Shown here piece by piece: positions 11,583-22,416 of a DNA stretch of 64,000 nt. The stretch is taken from assembly GCA_001548435.1 (NCBI GenBank), contig AP017308.1, positions 1,063,030 through 1,127,029 on the forward strand. Reading direction: 5' to 3'. A program made the position numbers and the translations under genes. Positions within the stretch are counted from its first letter, which is position 1. Each line of letters begins with the position of its first letter. This DNA is from Leptolyngbya sp. NIES-3755. GTDB lineage: Bacteria; Cyanobacteriota; Cyanobacteriia; Leptolyngbyales; Leptolyngbyaceae. Below the pieces are notes generated by a model. That model was not told the DNA's origin, did no database searches, and saw only the letters and a program-made list of their open reading frames with translations.

Positions 11583-11969
11583 TTATCCTCCGACCGATCG
11601 CACAGCGCGAATTAATTGCTCTCGTGTGAACGGCTTCGTAATGTACACATCCGCACCCTGTCGCATTCCCCAGAGTCGATCGATTTCCTGTCCTTTCGAG
11701 GTACAGATAATAATCGGCACTTTGTGTGTTTCGGGGTTTTTCTTCAAACTCCGACACAGTTCAAATCCACTCATTCCCGGCATCACCACATCGGTAATGA
11801 TGACATCGGGCTTAATCTCGATCGCTTTCGTGATTGCGTCTTTGGCAGAAACAACACCAATCACACTGTAGCCACCTTCGCGTAGATAGTGGCTCAGTAG
11901 CTCCATTTCGGAGGGCGTATCTTCAACGACTAAAACCGTTCCCATTAAAGTTAGGCTCATAACATTCAC
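11583..11969 (-). CDS. CheY-like single-domain response regulator (PixH/PilH-like)
   Basis: A 128-residue stand-alone receiver. The acidic pocket is VVEDTPSEME, the phosphoacceptor lies in VIITDVVMPGMSG, the switch residue in IIICTSKG, and the lysine in YITKPF. There is no output domain. In Pix and Pil systems this class acts as a phosphate sink or a motor-directed regulator. It sits between the PatA-like regulator (22-nt gap) and CheW. The N-terminus could alternatively begin at Met4, but the annotated ATG is only three residues longer. Confidence 0.92.
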   Translation of the reverse strand: MNVMSLTLMGTVLVVEDTPSEMELLSHYLREGGYSVIGVVSAKDAITKAIEIKPDVIITDVVMPGMSGFELCRSLKKNPETHKVPIIICTSKGQEIDRLWGMRQGADVYITKPFTREQLIRAVRSVGG

Positions 11970-11991
11970 AGCAGGTAGAAAGGGGCATTGA

Positions 11992-13047
11992 TTAACTAAG
12001 GTATCGAAACACAGTTTTCACCAGTTCCGATTGGGTAAAGGGTTTGGTCAGATAGCCAGAGGCTCCGACAATTTTGGCTTTGGCTCGATCGATGAATCCG
12101 GTGTGTCCTGTCACCATAATGATCGGGGTTTGCTTAAAATTTGGATGCCGACGTAACAAAGAACAAAGTTCGTATCCATCTAAATTCGGCATTCCCACAT
12201 CGAGCAAAATCATGTCTGGCTTGCTCCGAACCACTTGCATCAAAGCTTTCACCGGATCGTTAATCATGATCACCGACACGCTAGAGTCATTCAAAAACGT
12301 GCTGATGGCTTGTAGAACTGTGGGACTGTCATCGATACACGCGATCGTATATTGTGCCTGAGCGGTCGGAGTCGCAACCGCAGGAGGAGCCGGAGTCGTT
12401 GGAATTGGAATTCTTGCCGTAGCGGGTTCTGTGGGTGGCGCAAAGCTTAGAGGTCTAGTTTGCGAAGCGGGAACGCTTGGAACTGGACTGGGTAAAGGAA
12501 GGGCTGCATCTGGGCTAGTGGCTTTTGGAACTGAAACTCTTCGCAGTTCTGTATGACACCGCTCTACGATCGGGCGTAAATCTAATTGACAAAGATCGGG
12601 ATAGTCTAAAAAGTTCGACTTCGCAATGATTTCGTAAATGCCTTCAGTGATAGTGAGAAAGGGTTTCAAAGCTTCGATCGCAATCAACTCAATTAGTTCC
12701 CGTGCGCTCGATAGTTCTAAAAATCTTTGATCTAGCAACCATTGAATGGCTTGGTAATCTGCGCTATTTGACGGATAGTGACCAGACACCGCTTCAAACT
12801 GCCGTAACTGCGATCGATCTAAAAGTCTGAGCGAAGGAACGCGATCGAGCATGTGATCCAGGACGCGATCGAGCCGATCAAACGGCTGTGCTGAATTGGT
12901 CGCAAAGGCGAGTTTGCCTTCATCCAAATACAGTAACCAAGAGGTCGTGCCGCTCATAATCTGTAGGCATCCATCGACGCGACGGCTGATTAATTGTGCC
13001 AACAACGGCATGGGTTGGAGGCGTTGAAACGGTCTGTGACTAACCAT
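11992..13047 (-). CDS. PatA-like response regulator (PixG/PilG-like)
   Basis: A 351-residue regulator, first gene of the phototaxis operon. The N-terminal PatA/DUF4388-type domain spans about residues 1-185, a Pro/Ala/Thr-rich linker about 185-232, and a C-terminal receiver follows (IACIDDSPTVLQAI; MILLDVGMPNLDG; GYLTKPF). PatA-type proteins open pix, hmp and tax loci and are proposed to act on the pilus extension machinery. The upstream 917-bp spacer probably contains the operon promoter. Confidence 0.92.
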   Translation of the reverse strand: MVSHRPFQRLQPMPLLAQLISRRVDGCLQIMSGTTSWLLYLDEGKLAFATNSAQPFDRLDRVLDHMLDRVPSLRLLDRSQLRQFEAVSGHYPSNSADYQAIQWLLDQRFLELSSARELIELIAIEALKPFLTITEGIYEIIAKSNFLDYPDLCQLDLRPIVERCHTELRRVSVPKATSPDAALPLPSPVPSVPASQTRPLSFAPPTEPATARIPIPTTPAPPAVATPTAQAQYTIACIDDSPTVLQAISTFLNDSSVSVIMINDPVKALMQVVRSKPDMILLDVGMPNLDGYELCSLLRRHPNFKQTPIIMVTGHTGFIDRAKAKIVGASGYLTKPFTQSELVKTVFRYLS

Positions 13048-13964
13048 AGCTAACCATAAACATTAGGCGAAGTTTTCGATCGATGATGTTCGCTTCTACA
13101 CAAATTGCAGGGGCATTTTTCATCGACAAAGTTTATCTGGTGATCGGCGGAAAAGCTGACGGCAATTCACTTATAGGAAGCCTATCAGCACAGAGAACGC
13201 TCGTGACATCTTAATAGAAACTTGATGAACATAGAGGAATTTCCTCATACTTTAGTTCCCCATTTCTAAATACAAAAATCCGAACCACCTAAACGATAGA
13301 TAGTTCGCTGACCCGATATTGATTTCCTAACACTTTGCTCAGCGAAAAACTGAGATTCACCTGATTTGATCTGGCGATTCTGTTTGCTCACTAAATTCGG
13401 AATTAACCTCCTGGCGAATGACGGGAAACAATTATAGATCCGGTTTTGGTCTAACTACGATCGAGAGGGCGATATTTCAGGGAACCAGAGTTAAAACCCT
13501 CAGTATTTCGGGTCATCTTTAGGTTACTGGTAACTTTACCAAATGATCAAGTAATATTTGTAGGTTTTTCGTACTGAGTGTAGTGGGATATACCAATTTT
13601 TTTATTTCAAATTCGTGCGATCGCGCCTAAAGTTCCCCACCTTTACTACCTTTTGAGCAGTTTTGCTAACTGATACGGGATCTTTACGTGTTTTGAACTG
13701 GTGAAACAGAATACAGCGATCGGTACGGTTGAAAGATAGAAACTAATCAATGAATAATTGCAATTTCAAAGAATCTTGTATCAAATTTTATATTCAATAA
13801 TACGCAGAGTCTTATTTGTATTAACTAATACTCAGTAATAATGATTCTTGTATCAGACTGCATAGAAACATTAACTATTACTGCGATTTAAACTGTGAGT
13901 TTAGCGATTCTGGTAGAAATTCACTATTCAAAACATTACGTTGTAAAAAAGAGGAGAATCGACC
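13048..13964. other. Long divergent intergenic region
   Basis: 917 bp without a convincing gene separate the phototaxis operon (minus) from psaK (plus). It is AT-rich and must contain both promoters. I see no tRNA, no long inverted repeat and no clear paired light-regulatory repeats. GAGGAG at 13951-13956 is the psaK ribosome site. Confidence 0.6.
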
Positions 13965-14225
13965 TTGTTAACTTCTACCCTGCTGGCAGTTGCGCCGAGA
14001 ACTTTAGAGTGGAGTCCCACCGTCGCAGCCGTGATGATCATTTGTAATGTATTGGCGATCGCGTTTGCGAAGTTCACGATCAAAAATCCGAGTGCGCCAC
14101 CTGCAATGCCATCCTCGAATCTGTTCGGTGGTTTTGGCTTGCCTGCGGTGATCGGAAGTACTTGCTTTGGTCACATTCTCGGTGCAGGTGTGATTCTGGG
14201 CTTGTCGAATATGGGCGTTCTCTAA
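13965..14225 (+). CDS. psaK: Photosystem I reaction centre subunit PsaK
   Basis: An 86-residue two-helix membrane subunit of photosystem I. The family hallmarks are present: WSPTVAAVMIICNVLAIAF (helix 1), the loop MPSSNLFGGFGLPAVIG, and C-terminal FGHILGAGVILGLSNMGVL (helix 2). Translation starts at TTG 13965, 8 nt after a strong GAGGAG ribosome-binding site, and no ATG is available before the conserved region. PsaK sits at the periphery of PsaA and is involved in state-transition and IsiA/phycobilisome interactions. It is monocistronic, with its own terminator downstream. Confidence 0.97.
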   Translation: MLTSTLLAVAPRTLEWSPTVAAVMIICNVLAIAFAKFTIKNPSAPPAMPSSNLFGGFGLPAVIGSTCFGHILGAGVILGLSNMGVL

Positions 14226-14264
14226 CGTCGTCTGTGTTTAATTGGTTTTTACTCAAAGATTGTG

Positions 14265-14293
14265 AGCCAGAGAAGTGATTCTTTGGCTTTTTT
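14265..14293 (+). terminator. Rho-independent terminator of psaK
   Basis: Arms AGCCAGAG (14265-14272) and CTTTGGCT (14281-14288) pair at 7 of 8 positions around an 8-nt loop and run into six T residues (14288-14293). It lies 40 nt past the psaK stop. Confidence 0.7.
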
Positions 14294-14359
14294 ATGGTGT
14301 TTGGGAGATGAGATCGCCAAAATAGATTTGCTTCTATTGTTGAATTTGGAGGCTTGTCA

Positions 14360-15571
14360 ATGAAAGTTCTCGTTCTTAATGCTGGTTCAAGCAGTCAAAA
14401 AAGCTGTCTCTATGATCTTGCTGAATCATTACCGATCGATCCTCCACATCCATTATGGGAAGCTCAGATCGATTGGACTGCTCAAACTGGTAAAGCCGTC
14501 CTGAAAATTAAAGCAAACGGAAAGAAAACTGAACAGACGATCGATTCAAGCGATCGAGCAACAGATACTCAACAAATGCTGAAAACAATATTAGAAGGTG
14601 AAACGAAAGTGATTCAGCAGAAGAGCGATATTGATATCGTTGGACATCGGATTGTTCACGGGGGACAACAGTACCGTCAAAGTGTTCGGATTGATCAATC
14701 CGTGAAAGAGACGATTCAAGATCTGGCTCGATTTGCACCGTTACACAATCCAGCGAACTTACAAGGCATTGAAGCGATCGAGCAAAGTTTAGGGGATGTT
14801 GCTCAAGTTGCAGTGTTCGATACTGCATTTCACTCAACGTTGTCTCCGGAAGCAAGTATCTATCCCATTCCTTATGAATGGTACGAGAAAGGAATTCAGC
14901 GATATGGCTTTCATGGAATCAGTCACCAATACTGTGCGAGTCGTGCGGCTCAATTGTTAGATCGAGATTTGACTGACCTAAAATTAGTCACTTGTCATTT
15001 AGGGAATGGTTGCTCGTTAGCTGCAATTTTGAAGGGTCAGAGCATTGATACAACGATGGGATTCACACCCCTTGAAGGCTTAATGATGGGGAGTCGATCG
15101 GGGTCAATTGATCCGGGTGTAGTCTTATATTTGATCAGAGAAGGTCATGATTCGATCGATGATCTTGAACAGCTATTAAACAAACAATCAGGCTTACTTG
15201 GAGTCTCCGGAGTTTCGAGCGATTTACGGCAAGTGATTCATGCCAATACAGAACAATCAAACCTGGCAATTGATACTTATATTCATCGACTTCGATCGCA
15301 GATTGGCGCAATGATCGCAAGCTTAGAGGGAATAGACGCGATCGTATTTACCGCTGGCGTGGGCGAAAATTCTGCAATGATACGATCGCGCACTTGCGAA
15401 GCCTTTCGCTGGTTGGGGATTGAAATAGACGAAACTAAGAATCAAGCTTCACCTGTTGATCAAGATATTGCAATGGCATCGTCGAAAGTTCGAGTATTGG
15501 TGATTCATACCGAGGAAGATTGGGCGATCGCACAAGACTGTTGGAAAATTGCTCGATCGAGCTTGTCTTGA
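14360..15571 (+). CDS. ackA: Acetate kinase
   Basis: A 403-residue acetate kinase, normal length, interconverting acetate + ATP and acetyl phosphate + ADP. Recognised by VLVLNAGSSSQK at the N-terminus, GHRIVHGG, VFDTAFH, RYGFHGISH, TCHLGNGCSLAAI and VFTAGVGEN. I prefer ATG at 14360 over an in-frame TTG at 14354: GGAGG (14348-14352) gives a 7-nt spacing to the ATG, and the conserved sequence starts there. The gene ends base-to-base against the convergent esterase gene, with no terminator between them. No phosphotransacetylase is in the window. Confidence 0.96.
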   Translation: MKVLVLNAGSSSQKSCLYDLAESLPIDPPHPLWEAQIDWTAQTGKAVLKIKANGKKTEQTIDSSDRATDTQQMLKTILEGETKVIQQKSDIDIVGHRIVHGGQQYRQSVRIDQSVKETIQDLARFAPLHNPANLQGIEAIEQSLGDVAQVAVFDTAFHSTLSPEASIYPIPYEWYEKGIQRYGFHGISHQYCASRAAQLLDRDLTDLKLVTCHLGNGCSLAAILKGQSIDTTMGFTPLEGLMMGSRSGSIDPGVVLYLIREGHDSIDDLEQLLNKQSGLLGVSGVSSDLRQVIHANTEQSNLAIDTYIHRLRSQIGAMIASLEGIDAIVFTAGVGENSAMIRSRTCEAFRWLGIEIDETKNQASPVDQDIAMASSKVRVLVIHTEEDWAIAQDCWKIARSSLS

Positions 15572-16425
15572 TCAATAGCACAATGTCTCTGCATGAAATC
15601 GAATATGGTCTTCGATAAATGATGCAATGAAGGAGTAACTATGATCGTAGCCTTCCTGAAATCTTAGGGTTAAAGGTTGTCCAACCGATTCACAGGCTTT
15701 CTGGAATACTTCAGGTAAAAGTTGATTGGATAAAAACTGATCGCTTGTTCCTTGATCAATGAGAATCGATCGAGGAAATTGACGATTCTGAACTAGCTCC
15801 GTTGCATCATACGATCGCCAAATCGATCGATCTTGTCCCAGATAGTTCGAGAACGCTTTTTCTCCCCAAGCACACTGCATCGGAGCACAAATTGGAGCAA
15901 ATGCAGATACGGATTGATATCGAACACTGCGTGAGGCGGAGCCACCGGGATTCTTCAAAGCACAAATCAATGCCCCATGTCCGCCCATTGAATGTCCAAA
16001 AATCCCTTGTCGATCGTTAATCGGAAAGTTTTCTGCAATCAAAGCAGGCAACTCATCCACAATATAGCTATACATTCGATAGTGTTTGCTCCAAGGATCT
16101 TGGGTTGCATCCACATAGAATCCTGCACCTGTTCCAAAGTCCCAAGCCTCGTTTTCACCTGGAATTCCAGTGTTTCTTGGACTGGTATCAGGAGCAACCA
16201 GAATCAATCCATGTTTTGCTGCGAACTGTTGTGCTCCAGCTTTCACCATGAAATTCTCTTCGGTGCAAGTTAGACCTGCGAGAAAATACAACACCGGAAC
16301 AGATCGATCGCTGGCTTGCGGCGGTAGATAAATTGAGAACTTCATCGGGGCGTTGCACGAGGTGGATAGATGGGAATAAACCTCGATCGAGCCTCCGAAA
16401 CATTTGGTTTTGCTGATTAATTCCA

Positions 16426-16426
<1 letters not shown>
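15572..16426 (-). CDS. S-formylglutathione hydrolase
   Basis: A 284-residue esterase-D family alpha/beta hydrolase that hydrolyses S-formylglutathione to formate and glutathione. It shows [26 protein letters not shown], the nucleophile elbow [10 protein letters not shown], the acid region [10 protein letters not shown] and the catalytic His in GYDHSYSF. Its ATG overlaps the stop of the class III alcohol dehydrogenase gene by 1 nt (TAATG), forming a two-gene formaldehyde detoxification operon. Confidence 0.95.
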
Positions 16427-17586
<1,160 letters not shown>

Positions 17587-17645
17587 TCAAAGACGCGATT
17601 AAAAAATTGACATAATAGAATCTGCCTTTACATGTGATCAATCTC

Positions 17646-18278
17646 ATGCAGACTAGCGATCGACCTCAAATTTCCCCGGTGTTTTCGGTGGCTCGAATTG
17701 CCTCTGTTTCCCGCAAAACAGGTGAAACGGATGTGCAAGTGACGGTGAATCTTGATGGAACTGGAAAATGCAACGCCAAGACCGGAATTCCATTTCTCGA
17801 TCACATGCTGCATCAGATTTCATCACATGGTTTGATTGATCTCGATGTGCAAGCCACGGGCGATTTAGAGATTGATGATCATCACACGAATGAAGATGTT
17901 GGGATTACGCTGGGAATGGCGATCCGGGAAGCATTAGGCGATCGTAAAGGGATTGTTCGTTTCGGTCACTTTGTCGCGCCGTTAGATGAAGCATTGATTC
18001 AAGTCGCACTTGATTTCTCTGGTCGTCCGCATCTCAGTTACGGCTTAGAGATTCCAACTCAACGTGTGGGAACCTATGATACGCAACTGGTTCGCGAATT
18101 CTTTGTGGCGATTATTAATCACGCTCAAATGACGCTGCACATTCGGCAGTTAGACGGAATCAACTCGCATCATATTATTGAAGCGACGTTTAAGGCATTT
18201 GCTCGATCGATGCGGATGGCAGTGGAAATCGATCCGCGTCGGGCACATGAAATTCCAAGCTCAAAGGGTGTGTTGTAA
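17646..18278 (+). CDS. hisB: Imidazoleglycerol-phosphate dehydratase
   Basis: A 210-residue monofunctional HisB for the sixth step of histidine synthesis. Metal-binding and active-site segments [36 protein letters not shown] and [14 protein letters not shown] are intact. I choose ATG 17646; an in-frame GTG at 17634 would add four residues. The stop is immediately followed by the ATG of a secreted protein gene, so the two are likely cotranscribed though unrelated in function. Confidence 0.97.
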   Translation: MQTSDRPQISPVFSVARIASVSRKTGETDVQVTVNLDGTGKCNAKTGIPFLDHMLHQISSHGLIDLDVQATGDLEIDDHHTNEDVGITLGMAIREALGDRKGIVRFGHFVAPLDEALIQVALDFSGRPHLSYGLEIPTQRVGTYDTQLVREFFVAIINHAQMTLHIRQLDGINSHHIIEATFKAFARSMRMAVEIDPRRAHEIPSSKGVL

Positions 18279-18812
18279 ATGCGCGGTTGGCAAGTGGTGT
18301 TAGGATTGGCGATTTTGCTTGGATCGCCTGTGGTGCAATTAAACAGCGTTACGGCTCAAGAAAGTCTTTGGAAACGATTTACCTCGCAGCGGGGTCGATT
18401 CTCGATCGTCATGCCCGGAACTCCGAAAGAGCGCAAAGAGGGAAATTTAACGCTGTTTGAACTGCTTCGAGATGATGAACGAGTGCGATATTCGGTGAGC
18501 TATCTCGATCTGCCTGTCACTCCAGGAAACGATAAAAAGCTCCAGAATGAAGTCTTTGAAGGAGTTCGTAGAGGAGCCGCGAAAGATCAAGCTGAATTAA
18601 TTTCCTTTCGGACAATTCAACTGGGAAGCTTTCCAGGTCGAGAAATGAACTTTAAGTTGCCCGATGATATGGTGGCGCGATGGCGGGTTTATCTGGTGAA
18701 TCGACGGGCTTATTTTGTCAGTGTGACGACTACAAAAGACAATCAGGAGCGTGGACTCGCAACCAGCATCAATGTATTTCTCAGTTCGTTTCGCTTAGTT
18801 GGGAAGCCATAG
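18279..18812 (+). CDS. Hypothetical exported protein
   Basis: A 177-residue protein with a signal peptide: a hydrophobic core in VVLGLAILLGSPVVQL and a probable cleavage near VTAQE. The mature part begins with FTSQRGRFSIVMPGTP, a pattern common in small periplasmic or thylakoid-lumen cyanobacterial proteins with PsbP/Mog1-like folds, followed by alternating beta strands (VRYSVSYLDL, GREMNFKLPD, RAYFVSVTT). The ATG directly abuts the hisB stop. No specific function is recognisable. Confidence 0.8.
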   Translation: MRGWQVVLGLAILLGSPVVQLNSVTAQESLWKRFTSQRGRFSIVMPGTPKERKEGNLTLFELLRDDERVRYSVSYLDLPVTPGNDKKLQNEVFEGVRRGAAKDQAELISFRTIQLGSFPGREMNFKLPDDMVARWRVYLVNRRAYFVSVTTTKDNQERGLATSINVFLSSFRLVGKP

Positions 18813-19009
18813 CGCTTCATATCTCGCCACATTTCTTTACTGGACTCAATATTGTGAACAAAGTGATCGTGAAAAAATTTCTCGATCTAGAAACAATCTG
18901 AAGTCAACGGGATTTTCCTGCGAGTCAGCATACTATCTCTGCAAGATTCCATTCTAACAATGCAATCTAAGTTCGATGTTTGTCACACATTGCGTTTGCA
19001 GGAGATCTC

Positions 19010-20326
19010 ATGGACTCGATCGAATCCCCCAAGCCCGTTGTTTCGCCTGAACAGAACGGAAGTCTCCCCGCTGAAGCCTCGACCCCTGAACCCCAAGCGC
19101 CGAAAAAGCCCCCGATTCGGAAGTATGCCCTCTTGGGTGGACTTGGAGTCGTTGCGATCGCAGCAGGCATTTACGCCCATCAATGGCTTCAGTTCGCCGC
19201 CACGCACCAAGAAACAGATGATGCTTACGTCACAGCCGATGTTCATCCGATTACGGCTCGAATTGCTGGAACCGTTTCGGAAGTGATTGCTGAAGATAAT
19301 CAAACCGTGTCATCTGGAACCGTTTTAGTCAGACTTGATCCGCGTGATTATCAAGTGGCGCTCCAACAAGCTCAAGCGGCTCTCGAAGCAGCGAAACAGC
19401 AAGCAGCAGTGGCTCGATCGAATATCGGGGTGACTTCGACGAATGCTCAGGGGCAAACCACTCAGGCGCAAGGAAATATCGATGCGGCAGCGGCGGCGAT
19501 TTCGACGGCTCAGGGAGCGTTACTCGAAGCGCAAGCGGGAGTGCCAGCAGCAGAAGCACAATTGGCACAAGTCGAGGCGAATCTAGCAAAGGCGAAATTG
19601 GACTACGATCGCTATCTTGAACTTTCTAAAGATGGAGCCGTTCCAAAAGCGCAATTTGATTCAGCAAAAGCGACCTATGATGCTCAATTGGCACAAAAAC
19701 AAGCTGCGATCGAGCAGATCAAACAAGCCAAAGCACGAGTGGCTCAAGCTCAAGAAAACCTCAGTAATGCCCAAGCAAAATTGGCTTCAACAAAAGGAAG
19801 TTTGACCCAGGCAGACGCGACCACGAAACAGACGGAAGTGACGCGCAATCAATATAAAGCGGCGTTGGCTGCAATCAGTCAAGCTCAGGCACAAGTGAAT
19901 AATGCTCAACTGCAATTATCGTATGTCACGATTCCAGCCCCGATCGGCGGCGTGGTCGGTAACAAAACGGTGCAAATTGGGCAGCGAGTTCAACCTGGAC
20001 AAACTCTGATGTCAGTGGTGACACAGCGACCTTGGATCGTGGCGAACTTCAAAGAAACACAGTTAACAAAAATGCAGCCAGGTCAAGAAGTTGAGATCAA
20101 ATTAGACTCCGTGCCAAAGCGATCGTTTAAAGGCAGATTAGATAGTCTGTCGCCTGCCTCTGGCGCTAAATTTGCGCTTCTTCCTCCCGATAATGCGACC
20201 GGTAACTTTACCAAAATCGTGCAGCGGGTTCCGATCAAAATCACGTTTGAGTCAGATAGCATTCAAGGCTACGAATCTCGCATTACGCCTGGAATGTCAG
20301 CAGTTGTTACAGTCGTTACACCCTAG
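19010..20326 (+). CDS. HlyD/EmrA-family membrane fusion protein
   Basis: A 438-residue periplasmic adaptor. A cytoplasmic Pro-rich N-terminus (1-38) is followed by one membrane helix (about 42-62), the biotinyl-lipoyl half (ADVHPITARIAGTVSEV), a long Ala/Gln-rich coiled-coil hairpin (about 110-280), the second lipoyl half (PAPIGGVVGNKTVQIGQRV) and a beta-barrel domain. ATG 19010 is chosen for its GGAG site at 19001-19004; an upstream in-frame TTG would add ten residues. It is 9 nt from the MFS pump gene downstream, so the pair forms an EmrAB-like efflux system. Confidence 0.93.
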   Translation: MDSIESPKPVVSPEQNGSLPAEASTPEPQAPKKPPIRKYALLGGLGVVAIAAGIYAHQWLQFAATHQETDDAYVTADVHPITARIAGTVSEVIAEDNQTVSSGTVLVRLDPRDYQVALQQAQAALEAAKQQAAVARSNIGVTSTNAQGQTTQAQGNIDAAAAAISTAQGALLEAQAGVPAAEAQLAQVEANLAKAKLDYDRYLELSKDGAVPKAQFDSAKATYDAQLAQKQAAIEQIKQAKARVAQAQENLSNAQAKLASTKGSLTQADATTKQTEVTRNQYKAALAAISQAQAQVNNAQLQLSYVTIPAPIGGVVGNKTVQIGQRVQPGQTLMSVVTQRPWIVANFKETQLTKMQPGQEVEIKLDSVPKRSFKGRLDSLSPASGAKFALLPPDNATGNFTKIVQRVPIKITFESDSIQGYESRITPGMSAVVTVVTP

Positions 20327-20335
20327 GGGGCGAAC

Positions 20336-21907
20336 ATGACTACAGCAAGTCTCTCTGCCCGCTCTCCGAATTCGGTTTCGGTCAAAGATTGGATTGGGGT
20401 AATGTCTACGCTGCTCGGTGCGTTTATTGCAGTGTTAGATATTCAGATTACGAATGCTTCGCTGAATGATATTACAGGTGCACTCGGAGCCACACTCGAT
20501 GAGGGAGCTTGGATTTCAACCGGCTATCTAGTAGCGGAAATTGTGGTAATTCCGTTAACTGGATGGTTGTCTCAAGTATTCTCAGTTCGGAAATATTTAC
20601 TGGTTAATGCAGCGTTGTTCTTAGTATTCTCAATACTATGTGCATTTGCGACCAGTTTGCCGATGATGATTCTGTTTCGAGCAGGGCAAGGATTCACCGG
20701 AGGCGTATTGATCCCGATGGGATTTACTGTGATTCTGATGACGTTGCCTCCTGCGAAACAACCGATCGGGCTTGCATTATTCGGACTCACCGCCACGTTT
20801 GCACCTGCGATCGGTCCGACGGTCGGAGGGTGGCTGACCGATAACTACGGCTGGGAATACATCTTTTACTTGAATCTAATCCCTGGATTGCTCTTGATGG
20901 CTGGGGTTTGGTATGCCTTGCCTCAACGTCCCCTGCAACTGAATCTTTTGAAAAACGGAGACTGGTGGGGAATTATCACCATGGCGATCGGGCTTGCATC
21001 GCTCGAATTCTTTCTCGAAGAAGGCAACCGCAAAGACTGGTTTGGCTCAGAAGAAATTACCAGAGCCGCGATTGTCGCTGCGATCGTGCTTCCCATCTTT
21101 ATCACGATTCAATTCGTCCGCAGGCAACCGTTACTGAATCTACGTTTACTCGGTCGTCGCAACTTTCTAATTTCAATCATTACGACCACTGGACTCGGTT
21201 TAGGTCTGTATGGTTCAACGTTCATTTTGCCGTTGTACCTGACCCAAATTCAGGGCTACAACGCGATGCGAATCGGTGAAACAATTATGTGGGCGGGTGT
21301 CCCGCAGTTATTCATCACGCCCTTTGTCCCGAAATTAATGCAGCGATTTGATTTACGAATTCTAGTTGCGATCGGCTTCACATTATTCGGAATCAGTTGC
21401 TTCATGAACTCCACCATGACGCACGACACCGGACTAGAGCAATTGATCCCCGCTCAGATCATTCGTGCATTCGGACAACCGCTGGTGATGACTCCGCTCT
21501 CCAGTTTTGCCACCGCAGGCATCGAACCGAAACAAATTGGTTCTGCCTCTGCGATTTACAACATGGCTCGGAACTTAGGCGGATCAATGGGAATTGCAGC
21601 CTTAGCGACGATTCAATCGATGCGGGAGAAATTCCACTCAAATCGATTGGTTGATCTAATTTCAATGTCAAATCCAATTACCCGCGATCGCATTGATCAA
21701 CTGACTCAGATGTTTCTTCAGCACACGAGCGATCCAGTGATGGCGCAAAATCAAGCGATCGCACTGCTCGATCGAACGGTTCGCCGCGAAGCCACGATCA
21801 TGTCATTCAATGATTGCTTCTTTTTCATGGGCTGCGCTTTGTTCTTCAGCGCGTTTCTGGTGATGTTCTTTAAGAAGATCAAGCCCGTAGCGGGTGGCGG
21901 ACATTAA
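20336..21907 (+). CDS. EmrB/QacA-family (DHA2) MFS drug efflux transporter
   Basis: A 523-residue, 14-helix proton-driven exporter. It has the DHA2 signatures LDIQITNASLNDI in helix 1, WISTGYLVAEIVVIPLTGWLSQVFSVRK around the helix 2-3 loop, and motif C-like GLTATFAPAIGPTVGGWLTD in helix 5. A GGGGCGAAC leader precedes ATG 20336, 9 nt behind the adaptor gene. The last four bases overlap the convergent zinc-ribbon gene. Substrate not inferable. Confidence 0.94.
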   Translation: MTTASLSARSPNSVSVKDWIGVMSTLLGAFIAVLDIQITNASLNDITGALGATLDEGAWISTGYLVAEIVVIPLTGWLSQVFSVRKYLLVNAALFLVFSILCAFATSLPMMILFRAGQGFTGGVLIPMGFTVILMTLPPAKQPIGLALFGLTATFAPAIGPTVGGWLTDNYGWEYIFYLNLIPGLLLMAGVWYALPQRPLQLNLLKNGDWWGIITMAIGLASLEFFLEEGNRKDWFGSEEITRAAIVAAIVLPIFITIQFVRRQPLLNLRLLGRRNFLISIITTTGLGLGLYGSTFILPLYLTQIQGYNAMRIGETIMWAGVPQLFITPFVPKLMQRFDLRILVAIGFTLFGISCFMNSTMTHDTGLEQLIPAQIIRAFGQPLVMTPLSSFATAGIEPKQIGSASAIYNMARNLGGSMGIAALATIQSMREKFHSNRLVDLISMSNPITRDRIDQLTQMFLQHTSDPVMAQNQAIALLDRTVRREATIMSFNDCFFFMGCALFFSAFLVMFFKKIKPVAGGGH

Positions 21908-22110
21908 TCAGGCATTGGATCGTTCAGGCTAAAAATACGATCGCATTCTGGACAATCATGAAACGAAGGCGGTCGATCGAGGGGTGGAACCTGATAGCCA
22001 CAGGTTGGACAGACTTTCGTGAAGCGGGGCAAAGTCGGTCTAGAACTAAACAGCACAACGATCTGAGTGGCGAACCCTAACGCAAGAAGAACTAGAGCGA
22101 TCGTGGTCAT
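21904..22110 (-). CDS. Small membrane-anchored zinc-ribbon protein
   Basis: A 68-residue protein with one N-terminal transmembrane helix (about 3-22) and a C-terminal zinc ribbon made by CPTCGY and CPECDR, separated by about 17 residues. Conserved-looking and independently transcribed, but no function is assignable. It overlaps the end of the efflux transporter gene by 4 nt on the other strand. Confidence 0.7.
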   Translation of the reverse strand: MTTIALVLLALGFATQIVVLFSSRPTLPRFTKVCPTCGYQVPPLDRPPSFHDCPECDRIFSLNDPMPD

Positions 22111-22182
22111 CGGTCATACTTGAACGCGACACGATCATTAAACTGCAATTCGGTTTGATGCGCTCAAGATCAACATGAAAAA

Positions 22183-22219
22183 TTAAGAACGTAGAGACAC
22201 GATCGATTCGCATCTCTAC
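22183..22219 (-). terminator. Hairpin downstream of petL
   Basis: GTAGAGA (22191-22197) pairs with TCTCTAC (22213-22219) around a loop containing CGATCG. On the minus strand the stem is followed by an AATTTTT tract, so it may terminate petL. Hairpins of this GTAGAGA...TCTCTAC type also occur as dispersed repeats in cyanobacterial genomes. Confidence 0.5.
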
Positions 22220-22228
22220 AATCAAGCG

Positions 22229-22324
22229 TTAGATCAGTTTGATGGCGCGGAACGTAAAGAACAAGGCATACGCAAGCGCGATCACACCACCGACGATTAA
22301 GAAATAAGCTACAACTGCGGACAT
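22229..22324 (-). CDS. petL: Cytochrome b6f complex subunit PetL
   Basis: A 31-residue single-helix protein: start MSAVVAYFLIVGG, end FTFRAIKLI. The length, the N-terminal AVVAY, the central hydrophobic helix and the basic tail ending in IKLI match cyanobacterial PetL, a peripheral helix that stabilises the b6f dimer. ATG 22324 is preceded on the minus strand by an AGGAGACAG-like ribosome site. It stands alone between a zinc-ribbon gene and aroB. Confidence 0.85.
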   Translation of the reverse strand: MSAVVAYFLIVGGVIALAYALFFTFRAIKLI

Positions 22325-22416
22325 AAATTCTGTCTCCTAACTTCCTAACAAAACTATACAGAAAAATGGAGGTCGGTTGATAAGATCAACTTCTACGCCG
22401 TTTTTGAGACCGATTC

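Noticed and set aside
13048-13964. Hidden gene or RNA in the 917-bp spacer before psaK
   Set aside because: No frame has a ribosome site with a convincing protein, and I could not find a cloverleaf or a strong hairpin; left as a regulatory spacer.
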